NCBI RefSeq assembly: GCF_018613795.1
Contig: NZ_JAGGPN010000008.1
Location: forward strand, 38,155-102,154
DNA: 64,000 bases
Source of the DNA: Arthrobacter sp. ISL-65
GTDB lineage: Bacteria > Actinomycetota > Actinomycetes > Actinomycetales > Micrococcaceae
Reading direction: 5' to 3'
The notes under the pieces are model-generated. The model was not told the DNA's origin. It made no database searches and was given only the letters and a program-made list of their open reading frames with translations. The position numbers and the translations under genes were made by a program. Shown here piece by piece: positions 32,452 to 42,579 of this stretch (its first letter is position 1; each line of letters starts with the position of its first letter).

Positions 32452-33096
32452 ATGCATTTCGTCGATCCGTCCCGAGAAGTTCTGGCCGAGACCCTGCTGG
32501 CGGCCGGTCCTGACTCCCCCACGCTCTGCAAGGGGTGGCAAACCAGGGACCTCGCAGCTCACCTGTACCTGCGGGAGCGGAAAGCCGCCGTCGGGCTCGG
32601 CCTGATTATCAAGCGCCTGTCCAAGGCCTCGGACAAGGCAACCGCCCGCCTGGCCGGAAAGCTCCGGACCGCCGACGAGTATGCCAAGCTCGTGAACTCC
32701 TTCCGCGCCGGACCGCCCGCGCTCTCGCCCATGAAGATCAAGGCGCTGGATGAGAGCTCCAACCTGATCGAATACTTCGTCCACACGGAGGACATCCGGC
32801 GCGCCGTTGACCGCTGGGCCCCCCGCGCCCTCGACGAGGAATACTCGGACGCCCTGTGGGATGAACTCGTCAAGCGGGCAGCCATCCTCTACCGCGGCGT
32901 GGACCTCGGCATCGTCCTGGTCAGCCCCTCGGGCCCCAGGCACGTCGCCAAGCGCGCACCTGTGTCCGTGGCCATCGTGGGGGAACCCGGCGAGCTGCTG
33001 ATGCACGCCCACGGCCGCACCCGCCATGCGCTGGTCACCTTCGAAGGCCAGCCGGACGCCGTCGCGCTCCTCCAGTCAGCCGAAGTCGGGCTTTAA
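32452..33096 (+). CDS. TIGR03085-family metal-binding protein (DinB/mycothiol-dependent fold)
   Basis: 214 residues from the ATG at 32452. Matches the actinobacterial TIGR03085 group: CKGWQTRDLAAHLYLRER near the N-terminus, with the metal-type histidine H in AAHL and later EYFVHTEDIRRA, which supply the three-His site of DinB-like proteins. The C-terminal domain contains GEPGELLMHAHGR, an SCP2-like feature. Related families use mycothiol as cofactor, but substrate is unknown. Stands alone on the plus strand between hisI and hisF; ends in a very long hairpin. Confidence 0.85.
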   Translation: MHFVDPSREVLAETLLAAGPDSPTLCKGWQTRDLAAHLYLRERKAAVGLGLIIKRLSKASDKATARLAGKLRTADEYAKLVNSFRAGPPALSPMKIKALDESSNLIEYFVHTEDIRRAVDRWAPRALDEEYSDALWDELVKRAAILYRGVDLGIVLVSPSGPRHVAKRAPVSVAIVGEPGELLMHAHGRTRHALVTFEGQPDAVALLQSAEVGL

Positions 33097-33164
33097 CCCA
33101 ACTGACTCGCAGTTGTGGTCGTTTTGAGCGCTCATAACGACAACAACTGCGAGTCAGTTGGGTG
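33097..33164. terminator. 68-base near-perfect palindrome between convergent genes
   Basis: Two 34-base arms beginning and ending CCCAACTGACTCGC / GCGAGTCAGTTGGG meet at a GCGC centre, with only two mismatches. It lies between the TIGR03085 stop (33096) and the hisF stop (33169). It has no long T-tract and probably serves both converging genes. The palindrome is far longer than a normal terminator. Confidence 0.7.
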
Positions 33165-33168
33165 GGGA

Positions 33169-33945
33169 TTAGCGGACCTCGAAGCCGGCGTCGCGGATTG
33201 CGGTCTTGACCTGGGACATCATGTCGTCAGGGCCCCAGTGGAAGATTGAGGCGGCCAGGACGGCGTCCGCTCCGGCCTGGACGGCGGGCGGGAAGTGCGC
33301 GGGTTCGCCGGCCCCGCCGGAGGCGATGATCGGAACCTTCACTGCGGACCGGACCAGCCGGATGAGCTCGAGGTCGAAGCCGTCCTTGGTGCCGTCGGCG
33401 TCGATCGAGTTCAGCAGGATCTCACCGACCCCCCGGTCAGCCGCTTCCTTGGCCCAGGCAATGGCGTCGATTCCGGTGCCCTGCCGGCCACCGTGGGTGG
33501 TCACTTCAAAGCCCGACGGCGCGGGCTGGGATCCGGGGCGGACACGCCGGGCGTCCACGGACAGCACCAGCACCTGGGAACCAAAGTGCCGGGTGATTTC
33601 GTCGATGACGTCGGGCCGGGCCACGGCGGCGGTGTTGATGGAGGCCTTGTCGGCGCCGAAGCGCAGCAGCTTGTCCACCTCGGCCACGCCGCGGACGCCG
33701 CCGCCGACGGTGAGCGGGATGAACACTTCCTCGGCGGTGCGGCGCACGACGTCGAACGTCGTCTCCCGGTTGCCGGAGGACGCTGTCACGTCCAGGAAGG
33801 TGAGTTCGTCAGCGCCGGCGTTGTCGTAGCGGTGCGCCAGTTCGACAGGGTCCCCGGCGTCGCGAAGGCCTTCGAAATTGATGCCCTTGACCACGCGGCC
33901 GGCATCAACATCCAGGCAGGGGATAACGCGGACGGCTACAGCCAT
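33169..33945 (-). CDS. hisF: Imidazole glycerol phosphate synthase, cyclase subunit
   Basis: 258 residues from the ATG at 33945 (CAGGAGAAGTC upstream). Makes imidazole glycerol phosphate and AICAR from PRFAR with ammonia from HisH. TIM barrel with the catalytic Asp in [15 protein letters not shown] and the second Asp in [16 protein letters not shown]. The C-terminal phosphate site is GGAGEPAHF. hisH and hisA are not in the window. It lies 47 bases after hisG. Confidence 0.95.
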   Translation of the reverse strand: MAVAVRVIPCLDVDAGRVVKGINFEGLRDAGDPVELAHRYDNAGADELTFLDVTASSGNRETTFDVVRRTAEEVFIPLTVGGGVRGVAEVDKLLRFGADKASINTAAVARPDVIDEITRHFGSQVLVLSVDARRVRPGSQPAPSGFEVTTHGGRQGTGIDAIAWAKEAADRGVGEILLNSIDADGTKDGFDLELIRLVRSAVKVPIIASGGAGEPAHFPPAVQAGADAVLAASIFHWGPDDMMSQVKTAIRDAGFEVR

Positions 33946-33992
33946 GACTTCTCCTGTTGTACTGCTGAGGTGTGCTGTCTGGGGAAACCGGG

Positions 33993-34853
33993 TCAGATCC
34001 GGCAGGCGTGGATGCTGCTGACCAGGATGGCGCGGGCGCCGAGGTCGTACAGCTCGTCCATGATCCGGTTGGTTTCCTTCTTGGGCACCATGGAGCGGAC
34101 GGCCACCCACTCGGAATCGCGCAGCGGCGAGACGGTGGGTGATTCCAGGCCGGGCGTGAGGCCGGCGGCCTGCTCCACGAGCTCCTTGCGGATGTCGTAG
34201 TCCATGAGCACGTACTGCCGCGCCACCAGCACACCCTGCAGGCGGCGGATCAGGACCTCGATCTCCTTGGCCGTGCCGTTGGCGGCCCCGCCGTCGCCGG
34301 TGCGGCGGATGAGGACGGCCTCGGATTTCAGGATCGGATCCCCGAAAATTTCCATGCCGGCGGCCTTGAGGGTGTTGCCCGTTTCCACGACGTCGGCGAT
34401 GGCATCCGCGACGCCGAGACGCACGGAGGATTCCACCGCGCCGTCCAGCCGGACCACCTTCGCCTTGATGCCGCGCTCCGCCAGGTAATCGCGCAGGAGC
34501 CCGTCGTAGCTGGTGGCAAGGCGCTTGCCTTCGAGTTCATCTACCGTGCGGAAGTCACCGATCGGACCGGCGAAGCGGAACGTCGAGGCGGCGAAGCCGA
34601 GCGGAAGCAGTTCCTCAGCCTCCACTTGCGCGTCCAGCAGGAGGTCACGGCCGGTGATGCCGACGTCGAGCGTTCCCTGCCCGACGTAAACGGCGATGTC
34701 CCGGGGGCGGAGGAAGAAGAACTCGATGTCGTTGTCGGGGTCCACCATGACCAGCTCGCGGGTGTCCCGGCGCTGGCGGTAGCCCGCCTCGGACAGCATC
34801 GCGGACGCGGCTTCGGACAGGGATCCCTTATTGGGTACGGCTACACGCAGCAT
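33993..34853 (-). CDS. hisG: ATP phosphoribosyltransferase (long form)
   Basis: 286 residues, the long form with a C-terminal regulatory ACT-like domain (histidine feedback), so HisZ is not needed. First step of histidine synthesis: ATP + PRPP to PR-ATP. Seen: [29 protein letters not shown], and [14 protein letters not shown] (PRPP loop). Start ATG 34853. It follows hisE at 58 bases. Confidence 0.95.
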   Translation of the reverse strand: MLRVAVPNKGSLSEAASAMLSEAGYRQRRDTRELVMVDPDNDIEFFFLRPRDIAVYVGQGTLDVGITGRDLLLDAQVEAEELLPLGFAASTFRFAGPIGDFRTVDELEGKRLATSYDGLLRDYLAERGIKAKVVRLDGAVESSVRLGVADAIADVVETGNTLKAAGMEIFGDPILKSEAVLIRRTGDGGAANGTAKEIEVLIRRLQGVLVARQYVLMDYDIRKELVEQAAGLTPGLESPTVSPLRDSEWVAVRSMVPKKETNRIMDELYDLGARAILVSSIHACRI

Positions 34854-34911
34854 GAGGAGGTCTTTCTGGTTTGGAAGTTTGTGTCAGGCAAGCGGGGCCA
34901 CGCAGAGGCGG

Positions 34912-35175
34912 CTAGAGATGCTTGTAGACGTCTTCCAGGCTGAGTCCTTTGGCGAGCATCAGGACCTGCAGGTGGTACAGGAGCTGCGAGATCTCCTCGG
35001 CGGCGGCTTCGTCGGATTCGTACTCGGCTGCCATCCAGACTTCGGCCGCTTCCTCCACGACTTTCTTGCCGATGCCGTGGATTCCCGACTCCAGTTCAGC
35101 GACGGTGCGGGAGCCCTCGGGGCGGGTCGCTGCCTTCTCGCTCAGTTCTGCGAACAGCGTCTCGAAATTCTTCAC
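34912..35175 (-). CDS. hisE: Phosphoribosyl-ATP pyrophosphatase
   Basis: 87 residues from GTG 35175 with GGAGGGC upstream. Hydrolyses PR-ATP to PR-AMP, the step before HisI. MazG-type helical fold with [18 protein letters not shown] (metal-binding EExxE-like) and [19 protein letters not shown]. The gap to ribH upstream is 135 bases and includes a CACACGGCGTGTG palindrome that may belong to its promoter. Confidence 0.94.
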   Translation of the reverse strand: MKNFETLFAELSEKAATRPEGSRTVAELESGIHGIGKKVVEEAAEVWMAAEYESDEAAAEEISQLLYHLQVLMLAKGLSLEDVYKHL

Positions 35176-35310
35176 GCCCTCCAGCCTACTTGCTCGGGGC
35201 CGGGGCCCGCCTGTCGGGCAGTTCCATGACGGCGGGGATGTGAGCGATTACACACGCCGTGTGCTTGCGCCCGCATCCCCGCACCTGCCCCGGAAGTGGG
35301 AAAATACTTT

Positions 35311-35811
<501 letters not shown>

Positions 35812-36513
35812 TCAGTCTTGTTCGAGGTCAAAAGTGTCAGTGCCGGTGCGGTGCAGGCCCGCGGTCTGGGTGTCGAGGGTCAGCAGGTGGTCCATGCGGT
35901 CCTTTTTGGTCTGCAGGTACCGGAGGTTCTGTTCGCGGGACGGCACCTCCGTGGGCACCATCTCGACGATCTTGACACCGGCCGTGGCCAGGCGGTTCTG
36001 CTTGTCCGGGTTGTTGCTCAGCAGGCGGATCTCGTGCAGGCCCATCTCGGCCAGGATCTGCGCCGCAGCCTTGTAGCAGCGGGCATCCACGGGCAGTCCC
36101 AGCTGTTCGTTGGCCTCGACGGTGTCGAAGCCGGCCTCCTGCAGGGCGTAGGCCTTGATCTTGTTGGCCAATCCGATGCCTCGGCCTTCCTGGCCGCGCA
36201 GGTACAGCAGCGTGCCGCCGTTCTCGGCGATCAGCTCCAAAGCGTAGGCGAGCTGCTCGCCACAGTCGCAGCGGTAGGAGCCAAAAACATCGCCCGTGAG
36301 GCATTCCGAATGCAGGCGCACGAGGGGCGCCTTCCCGTCCTTGGTCGGATTCGGGGAACTGACGGCGAGGTGTTCGGCGCCGGTCACCAGGTCGGTCCAG
36401 GCCTGCGACACGAAACTACCGAACGCCGTAGGCAGCTGCACCACGGGTCCTTTGCTCACCGGATGCGGGGACCGGCCGTTGCTGCTCGGTTCCGCTGCTT
36501 GAGATGCCGTCAT
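35812..36513 (-). CDS. ribA: GTP cyclohydrolase II
   Basis: 233 residues. Opens GTP to diaminohydroxyphosphoribosylaminopyrimidine, formate and PPi, the committing step of riboflavin synthesis. Zinc Cys residues in HSECLTGDVFGSYRCDCGEQL and catalytic RGQEGRGIGL are present. It overlaps ribB by ATGA but is a separate protein, not the RibBA fusion common elsewhere. The N-terminal 25 residues are an unstructured addition. Confidence 0.95.
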   Translation of the reverse strand: MTASQAAEPSSNGRSPHPVSKGPVVQLPTAFGSFVSQAWTDLVTGAEHLAVSSPNPTKDGKAPLVRLHSECLTGDVFGSYRCDCGEQLAYALELIAENGGTLLYLRGQEGRGIGLANKIKAYALQEAGFDTVEANEQLGLPVDARCYKAAAQILAEMGLHEIRLLSNNPDKQNRLATAGVKIVEMVPTEVPSREQNLRYLQTKKDRMDHLLTLDTQTAGLHRTGTDTFDLEQD

Positions 36514-37223
36514 CGTGTTTCCCCTTCTCCGGCCGGACTGACTTCCAAAATGCTCTCCTGTGAAGATACACGGTGGCCAGCTCCCAGATAGGCAACCAGA
36601 TCCTCGATCGAGATCAAGGGGCAGCCGTGCTCAGCAGCGAACACCCGGAGGCCGTCCAGCCGCATCATCTCACCGTCGTCGTACACCACCTCGGCGATCA
36701 CGCCCACCGGCTCCAGGCCGGCGAGCCGGCAGAGGTCGACGGCCGCTTCGGTGTGGCCGGGGCGTTCACGCACTCCCCCATTAACGGCCCGCAGCGGGAA
36801 AATATGCCCGGGACGGGTCAGCATGTCCGGGCCGCTCTGCGGATCGGCGATGACGCGGGCGGTGAGTGCCCGGTCGGTGGCCGAGATGCCCGTGCTTACG
36901 CCGGTGGCGGCGTCGCAGGACACGCTGTAGGCCGTACCCTTGGAATCCTGGTTGACCTCCACCATGGGCGGCAGTTCCAGCGCGTCGGCCCGGGCACCGT
37001 CCAGCGGCACGCAGATGACTCCAGAGCTGTACCGGATAGTCCAGCCCATGAGCGCCGGGGTGGCGTGCTGGGCGGCGAAGATGATGTCGCCTTCGTTTTC
37101 CCGGTCCTCGTTGTCCACCACCAGGACCGGCCGGCCAGCCGCCATGGCGCGGACGGCGTCCTCGATCGGGTCCAGGGTGAGTGCGCCGGAAACCGCCGCG
37201 TCGAGCTTTGCCGTGCCGTTCAC
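36510..37223 (-). CDS. ribB: 3,4-dihydroxy-2-butanone-4-phosphate synthase
   Basis: 237 residues. Makes the four-carbon unit of riboflavin from ribulose 5-phosphate. Acidic metal site in VVDNEDRENEGDIIFAAQ, the conserved TRPGHIFPLRA, and GHTEAAVDLCRLAG are present. Overlaps ribE upstream and ribA downstream by ATGA each, so all three are translationally coupled. Confidence 0.95.
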   Translation of the reverse strand: MNGTAKLDAAVSGALTLDPIEDAVRAMAAGRPVLVVDNEDRENEGDIIFAAQHATPALMGWTIRYSSGVICVPLDGARADALELPPMVEVNQDSKGTAYSVSCDAATGVSTGISATDRALTARVIADPQSGPDMLTRPGHIFPLRAVNGGVRERPGHTEAAVDLCRLAGLEPVGVIAEVVYDDGEMMRLDGLRVFAAEHGCPLISIEDLVAYLGAGHRVSSQESILEVSPAGEGETR

Positions 37224-37924
37224 CGCTGGACCTCGCCTTCCATAGCTGCTGTGCCTTCCGTAGCTGCTGTGCCTTCCGTAACTGCTGTGCCTTCCGCGCC
37301 GAACTCCGTGCCTTCCGTGCGGAATGCGAGCAGCCGCTCGGTGTACTTGGCCAGCACGTCCACCTCAAGGTTCACCCTGCTGCCGGCAGGCTTGGCTCCA
37401 AGACCGGTGTCGGCCAGGGTGGTGGGGATGAGCCCCACCTCGAACCACGGCGCTGTCTCTGCTGCGGGGCTGACCTCGGTGACGGTGAGGGAGACGCCGT
37501 CGATGGCGATGGAACCCTTTTCCGCGATGTAGCGGGCAAGCCGCTGGGGCACTCCGAACCGGAGCCGTTCCCAGTTTCCCTGCGGCTCGCGTTCGAGCAG
37601 TTCGCCGACGCCGTCCACGTGCCCCTGGACCACGTGGCCGTCAAGGCGCCCGCCGGCCGGGACGCAGCGTTCCAGGTTGACGGGGTCGCCCGCCGCGAGC
37701 TCGCCGATGGTGCTGCGGATGAGTGTCTCGCCCATGACGTCGACGCTGAAGTCCTTCCCGTCGATGGCCGTGGCGGTGAGGCAGACGCCGTTGACCGCGA
37801 TGGAGCCGCCCAGCGGCAGCCCGTCAGCGGTTCCGGGGGCGTGCAGGCGCAGCGTTGCGCTCGAGTCCCCGTTCCGGTCCACGGACAGGACCTTTCCCTG
37901 TTCGGCGATAATTCCGGTGAACAT
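37220..37924 (-). CDS. ribE: Riboflavin synthase (alpha chain) with repeat tail
   Basis: 234 residues from the ATG at 37924. Dismutates two lumazines to riboflavin. Two internally duplicated lumazine-binding barrels: the first starts MFTGIIAEQGKV, the second near GHVVQGHVDGVG. The last 25 residues (about VTEGTAATEGTAAMEGEVQ) are a repeat tail absent from normal enzymes, encoded by 18-base tandem repeats. Overlaps ribD (TGATG) and ribB (ATGA). Confidence 0.95.
   Translation of the reverse strand: MFTGIIAEQGKVLSVDRNGDSSATLRLHAPGTADGLPLGGSIAVNGVCLTATAIDGKDFSVDVMGETLIRSTIGELAAGDPVNLERCVPAGGRLDGHVVQGHVDGVGELLEREPQGNWERLRFGVPQRLARYIAEKGSIAIDGVSLTVTEVSPAAETAPWFEVGLIPTTLADTGLGAKPAGSRVNLEVDVLAKYTERLLAFRTEGTEFGAEGTAVTEGTAATEGTAAMEGEVQR
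37241..37295 (-). repeat. Three 18-base tandem repeats inside the 3' end of ribE
   Basis: Unit GTGCCTTCCGTAGCTGCT (plus strand), three copies with single-base differences. Each copy adds six residues (TEGTAA-like), keeping the frame. Length variation between strains would be expected. Confidence 0.7.
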
Positions 37925-39129
37925 CAGTAGCCTCCCATGGCTGTGCCCGCTGCTGTGCGGACAGGTAGTGAATCGATTGACGTTGATGGTGTTGATGTTG
38001 ACTGTGTTGATACTGGCTGTGCCGTTGCGGGCGGGTCTTGGGTCTGCTGGGGCACGGTGGCTTCTTCCGGGCGCAGGTGCAGGCGAATGTCCCTGCCGAG
38101 GAACTGGACCGCGCCGCAGGACGCTGCATCCCATTCCCAGCGCTGCGCCTCCGCCAGCGTTCCGATGCCGAGGCCGTTAAGTGCCGGCGTTCCGGAGCCC
38201 AGCAGCGTAGGGGCCAGGTAGACGATGAGTTCATCCACGAGTCCTTCGGCCAGGAAGGCGCTGAGGATCCTCGATCCGCCCTCCACCATGACGTGCCTGG
38301 TGCCCGCGGCGAACAGCATGGCCAGGGCCTCGTGCGGGTCCCGTGTGGGCAAGTGCAGGACCCTGCCGTCGTCACCGCGCACGGCCGCGTCTTCCGGCAC
38401 GTCGCGAAGTCCCATGACCGCGCGCAGCGGCTGCTTTCCGGTGACGTCGCCGTTGGCGTCGCGGGCTGTCAGGCGGGGGTTGTCCACCAGCACGGTCTGC
38501 GTTCCAACCAGGATGGCGTCGATCCTGCTCCGGATGCCGTGGTTGTCCGCCAGCGACTCCGGGCTGGAAATCCACTGGCTGGTTCCATCCTCGGCCGCGA
38601 TCCGGCTGTCCATGGTTTGGGCGATATGCAGGGTGACGAAGGGGCGCTTGGCGTCGACGGCCTGGAACCAGCGGCGGTTCAGGTCTAGCGCACGCTCGGC
38701 GGCCAGGCCGCTGCGAACGCTGACTCCCGCCGCCCGCAGGGTGGTGGCCCCGCCCGCGGCGGGGTCATGGGGGTCGTCGACGGCGTACACGACGTTCGTT
38801 ATCCCGGCGTCGATAATGGCCTGGGCACACGGCCCCGTACGGCCCACGTGGTTGCACGGCTCCAGGGTGACCACCATGGTGGACCCGTGAAGGTCGACGC
38901 CGGTGCTGATCGCCGTCGCTATCGCGTCGGCTTCGGCGTGCGCGGTGCCGGCACCGCGGTGGTATCCCGTGGCCAGCTGGCTTCCGTCAGGTCCGACGAC
39001 GACGGCGCCCACCAGCGGATTGGCGCCCCGGGGCCCCTGCAGGGCAGCCTCAAGTGCTGTGTCCATGGCGGCTGTCTCAGCGGCTGTGAAGGCCGATACG
39101 GGCTGGCCGTTCATTTGGACGCCGCTCAT
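37924..39129 (-). CDS. ribD: Bifunctional deaminase/reductase of riboflavin synthesis
   Basis: 401 residues. N-terminal deaminase: zinc site GTAHAEADAI and LEPCNHVGRTGPC. C-terminal NADPH-dependent reductase: DSRIAAEDGTSQWISS, DAILVGTQTVLVDNP and VEGGSRILSAFL. The region past about residue 350 ends in a Ser/Thr/Gln-rich tail. The ATG at 39129 overlaps the stop of the upstream transporter as ATGA; its own stop overlaps ribE as TGATG. Confidence 0.95.
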   Translation of the reverse strand: MSGVQMNGQPVSAFTAAETAAMDTALEAALQGPRGANPLVGAVVVGPDGSQLATGYHRGAGTAHAEADAIATAISTGVDLHGSTMVVTLEPCNHVGRTGPCAQAIIDAGITNVVYAVDDPHDPAAGGATTLRAAGVSVRSGLAAERALDLNRRWFQAVDAKRPFVTLHIAQTMDSRIAAEDGTSQWISSPESLADNHGIRSRIDAILVGTQTVLVDNPRLTARDANGDVTGKQPLRAVMGLRDVPEDAAVRGDDGRVLHLPTRDPHEALAMLFAAGTRHVMVEGGSRILSAFLAEGLVDELIVYLAPTLLGSGTPALNGLGIGTLAEAQRWEWDAASCGAVQFLGRDIRLHLRPEEATVPQQTQDPPATAQPVSTQSTSTPSTSIDSLPVRTAAGTAMGGY

Positions 39130-39836
39130 TTGGACACCGCCGGGCCAGGGAAGGCCGTCTCAACCTTGACGGCCGGGGCGTCCGTCATCGTCTGGGTCCG
39201 GGAGGCCCGCCACCAGACGATGAAGCCGGCCAGGGTAAAGAAGCCGTAGAAAAGGTACATAAAGGCGCTGGCGAAGTATCCGGCGCTGAAGAGCAGCGGA
39301 ACGCCCACCACGTCCACGGCAACCCAGATCAGCCAGAACTCGGTCCAGCCGCGGGCCATGCCGTAGGTGGCCAGGAGCGAGCCCATAAAGGTCCAGGCGT
39401 CAGCCCACACCGGCGGGTAGGAGCCCAGGGAGTCGAAGACCGGGGTGAGGGCAGCGGTGCCGGCCACCAGCGCGAGTACCAGCGCCACCCGGGTCCTGGC
39501 GCTGGCCCAGGCGGGCGCAATCGCCGTCGAGGATCCTGCCGCCCGGCGGCTCTGCTGCCAGCGCTGCCAGCCGTAGACGGCCACGATGATGAACATGGCC
39601 TGCCGCCCTGCCTGGCCCCAGAGTGTGGCCGGCGTGGCGGAGCCGAAGACGTTGCCCAGAAAGACCGTCAGCAGAAGAAGGTTGCCGGCGATGCCCACCG
39701 GCCAGGCCCAGATCTTGCGCCGCATGCCGCCGAGGGCACTGGCCAGACCAAAGATGTTTCCCAGCACTTCGCGGAGAATGAGCACTGATCCGCCCACGGG
39801 GATCTGTGCCTCGAAGAGCCAACGCAGGATGTCCAT
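39126..39836 (-). CDS. ribM: PnuC-type transporter, probably riboflavin importer RibM (PnuX)
   Basis: 236 residues, seven predicted membrane segments and the conserved WxxY-like motif region (KIWAWPVGIAGNLLLLTV, FWLIWVAVDVVGVPLLF) of the PnuC family. First gene after an FMN riboswitch and coupled to ribD, so the substrate is almost certainly riboflavin rather than nicotinamide mononucleotide, as known for PnuX/RibM of related actinobacteria. That substrate call is inference from context. Confidence 0.88.
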   Translation of the reverse strand: MDILRWLFEAQIPVGGSVLILREVLGNIFGLASALGGMRRKIWAWPVGIAGNLLLLTVFLGNVFGSATPATLWGQAGRQAMFIIVAVYGWQRWQQSRRAAGSSTAIAPAWASARTRVALVLALVAGTAALTPVFDSLGSYPPVWADAWTFMGSLLATYGMARGWTEFWLIWVAVDVVGVPLLFSAGYFASAFMYLFYGFFTLAGFIVWWRASRTQTMTDAPAVKVETAFPGPAVSK

Positions 39837-39932
39837 GCGTGCGTATCGTTCCTTCCCTCAAGAGCCGAGACTGCTCCGGGGGTATACGACAGCGAAACGC
39901 AGCGGCGTTGTGGAACGCCACAAGTACAGCTG

Positions 39933-40078
39933 TACGTGCTTCTCTCATCCAGACTTTAACTGTCGGTACCGGAATTTCACCGGTTCAACCGTCTGCCGGG
40001 CTTCCGTGAGGAAACACCGGCTCGCGGGTCGCGGACTGTCACCGCCGGTTCGGACTTACACCGACCCCGGAGCACGTA
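39933..40078 (-). promoter_or_regulatory. FMN riboswitch (RFN element)
   Basis: The minus strand shows the RFN core in order: P1 TACGTGCT / AGCACGTA, then GGGGTCGGTGTAAGTCCG, AACCGGCGGTGACAGTCCGC, GGCAGACGGTTGAACC, GTGAAATTCCGGTACCGAC and AGTCTGGATGAGAGAAG. These are the universal FMN aptamer boxes. About 95 bases lie between it and ribM, holding the expression platform, where an alternative stem (GTACAGCTGTAC) is visible. FMN binding should switch off the rib operon. Confidence 0.93.
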
Positions 40079-40199
40079 TTGTGTGTTGCTATTCTGACAC
40101 AACTTGGCGGGTGCCCAGGCTATTCCCGCTACAAACCGTCACGCGGCGGTCATGGAGGCCGGTTGCGGCCTCCATGACCGGGCCCTTGGGGACCGAAGG

Positions 40200-40856
40200 C
40201 TAGAGGCTGCCCGCCTTGCGCAGCCGGTCGATGGCTCCCGACGGGTCAGCGGCACCATACACAGCGGACCCGGCGACGAAGACGTTCGCTCCGGCTTCCG
40301 CGGCCCGGACAATGGTTTCCTCGGTGATTCCGCCGTCAACCTGGATGGCAACGTTCACGCCGGATCCTTCGATCGCGGCGCGGGCACGGCGGATCTTGGG
40401 CAGCGTGAGGTCAAGGAACGCCTGGCCGCCAAAGCCGGGCTCCACCGTCATGATCAGCAGCATGTCCAGCTCCGGAAGCATGTCCAGGTAGGGCTCCAGC
40501 GCGGTGGCGGGACGCAGCGCCATCCCTGCCTTCGCACCCCGCGCCCGCAGCTCCCGGGCCAGCTTCACCGGCGCGATGGACGCTTCGGCGTGGAACGTGA
40601 CGGAAGCAAGGCCGGCGTCTGCGTAACCTGGCGCCCAGCGGTCGGCGTCGGAAATCATGAGGTGGGCATCCAGCGGAACCGGGCTGACCGCCTGGATCCG
40701 CTGGACCACGGGAAGTCCCATAGTGAGGTTGGGGACAAAGTGGTTGTCCATCACATCCACATGCACGGAATCAGCGTTGCTGATTTTCTGCAGCTCGGCT
40801 TCGAGGTTCACGAAGTCGGCGGAGAGGATGCTGGGGTTGATGCAGCACTGCGTCAT
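40200..40856 (-). CDS. rpe: Ribulose-phosphate 3-epimerase
   Basis: 218 residues. Interconverts ribulose 5-phosphate and xylulose 5-phosphate in the pentose phosphate pathway. TIM barrel with [17 protein letters not shown], the metal/catalytic [23 protein letters not shown] and [11 protein letters not shown], and [12 protein letters not shown]. Downstream (left) is the riboswitch; upstream (right) rsmB is 73 bases away on the same strand. Confidence 0.96.
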   Translation of the reverse strand: MTQCCINPSILSADFVNLEAELQKISNADSVHVDVMDNHFVPNLTMGLPVVQRIQAVSPVPLDAHLMISDADRWAPGYADAGLASVTFHAEASIAPVKLARELRARGAKAGMALRPATALEPYLDMLPELDMLLIMTVEPGFGGQAFLDLTLPKIRRARAAIEGSGVNVAIQVDGGITEETIVRAAEAGANVFVAGSAVYGAADPSGAIDRLRKAGSL

Positions 40857-40929
40857 GCGGGGTCCTTTCGCGGGACGATGGTCCGGGGTTTGGGATCAGT
40901 CGGTGGGAAGTCAGCGCCTGCGTGGGAAC

Positions 40930-42579
40930 TCAGCGCTTGCGGCGGATGAGAGCGAGGAACATCGCATCCGTGCTGTGGACGTGCGGCCACAGTTGGGCGG
41001 TCTTCTCGTGCCCCGCGCCCAGGCCGCCGCCCAGGCTGACCGCATCCAGCACGCTGCCGGCGTCCAAGAGTTCCAGGTCCTCGCGTTTCCGCAGGGCGTC
41101 GCTGACCACCGCGGTGGTTTCGGCCGGGTGCGGCGAGCAGGTCACGTAGGCCACCACGCCGCCGGGCCGTACAGCCGCCAGGGCTGAGTTCAGCAGTTCG
41201 CGCTGCAGCGGCCCCAGATCGGCAAGGTCCTTCGGCGTGCGGCGCCAGCGGGATTCGGGCCGGCGGCGCAGGGCTCCAAGTCCGCTGCAGGGCACGTCCA
41301 CCAGCACACGGTCAAAGGCGGCAGGCTGTTCCGACCCGACCTCGCGGCCGTCGCCGGTCCTGACCGTCCAGACGTCTGACGGAACAGCGGACAGCGCCTG
41401 GCTGACCAGTTTGGCCCGGTGCGGGGCGGGCTCGTTCGCCACAAGCGTAGCTCCGCGTTCGTTCGCCAGTGCGCCCAGCAGGGCTGCCTTGCCGCCCGGT
41501 CCGGCGCAAAGATCGAGCCAGGCCTCCCCTGCGGCGCTTTCCCCTTCTACCGCGTTTTCGCCGTGCGCTGCACCTTCGCCAGCCCCTGTCTCGAGGCTGG
41601 CAGCCGCCAGGGCCCTGGCCACCAGCTGGGAGCCGACGTCCTGCACACGTGTGGTGCCTGACCGGACGGATTCCAGCCGGCCGAGGTCACCGCCGCTGGA
41701 AAGGGCGGATCCTTCCACCAGTTCGCCGGGGACGGCACCGTTCTCCAGGGCCTCGTCCAGGCTTCCCAGCCCGGGAAGCGCCACCAGGTTGACCACGGGG
41801 GCCGCGTTGTCGGCTTCCAGGAGGTCATTGATTTCGCCGACCGGGCGGCCGTGGGCCACCAGCGACTGCCGCAGGGCGCGGACAATCCACTCGGGGTGGG
41901 CGTACCGGACGGAGGCAACCTTGGTCTCGTCCTGCTCGCCGGCAACCAGCTCGTCCAGCCACTCGTCCAGGCTGCGGGCCGCTACCTTCCGGAGCACGGC
42001 ATTGATCAGGGCGGACGGGCCGGCGCCGATGACCGCACGGGCCAGGCCGACGGTCTGGTCCAGGGCCGCGTGGGCGGGTACGCGCATTGCCACCAGTTGG
42101 TGGGCCCCGATGCGCAAGGCATCCAGGACAGCCGGATCCAGCTTGTCCAGGTCCCTGTCCACGCAGCGGGCGAGGATGGCGTCGTACGTGCCCTGGTTAC
42201 GGAGCGCACCGTAGCTCAGTTCCGTGGCGAATCCGGCGTCGCGGCGGTCGAGGCCGTGCTGCCGGATGCGCCCCGGCAGCACGAGGTTGGCATAGGCGTC
42301 CTCGGCCGCAACCGCACGCAGCACTTCAAAGGCCACCAGCCTGGCGGGGTCCGCCCTGCGGGTGCGCTGCGACGGGGCGCTCTCGGTGAAGCTGCGCTGC
42401 GGGCCTCGGTTTCGCTCCCTGCCCTGCGCATCGCGCCGGCTGGCTCCTCCGCCGCCCCGGCGCTGGTCAGAACCGCCAGACCCTGAGCCGCCGGTACCTG
42501 AACCACCGGCGCCCGAACCGCGCTGGCCGCCGCGGCTGGAACGTCCCTGCCCGGATCCGCTTCTGCCGGAGTCACTCAT
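40930..42579 (-). CDS. rsmB: 16S rRNA (cytosine-967-C5) methyltransferase family
   Basis: 549 residues. A Gly/Ser/Arg-rich disordered N-terminus (about 50 residues) is followed by a NusB-like RNA-binding domain and a SAM-dependent Fmu/Sun methyltransferase domain. SAM site in LDLCAGPGGKAALL; motif IV Cys in VDVPCSGLGALRRRPESRW; catalytic Cys in YVTCSPHPAETTAV. Overlaps fmt by ATGA. Confidence 0.92.
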   Translation of the reverse strand: MSDSGRSGSGQGRSSRGGQRGSGAGGSGTGGSGSGGSDQRRGGGGASRRDAQGRERNRGPQRSFTESAPSQRTRRADPARLVAFEVLRAVAAEDAYANLVLPGRIRQHGLDRRDAGFATELSYGALRNQGTYDAILARCVDRDLDKLDPAVLDALRIGAHQLVAMRVPAHAALDQTVGLARAVIGAGPSALINAVLRKVAARSLDEWLDELVAGEQDETKVASVRYAHPEWIVRALRQSLVAHGRPVGEINDLLEADNAAPVVNLVALPGLGSLDEALENGAVPGELVEGSALSSGGDLGRLESVRSGTTRVQDVGSQLVARALAAASLETGAGEGAAHGENAVEGESAAGEAWLDLCAGPGGKAALLGALANERGATLVANEPAPHRAKLVSQALSAVPSDVWTVRTGDGREVGSEQPAAFDRVLVDVPCSGLGALRRRPESRWRRTPKDLADLGPLQRELLNSALAAVRPGGVVAYVTCSPHPAETTAVVSDALRKREDLELLDAGSVLDAVSLGGGLGAGHEKTAQLWPHVHSTDAMFLALIRRKR

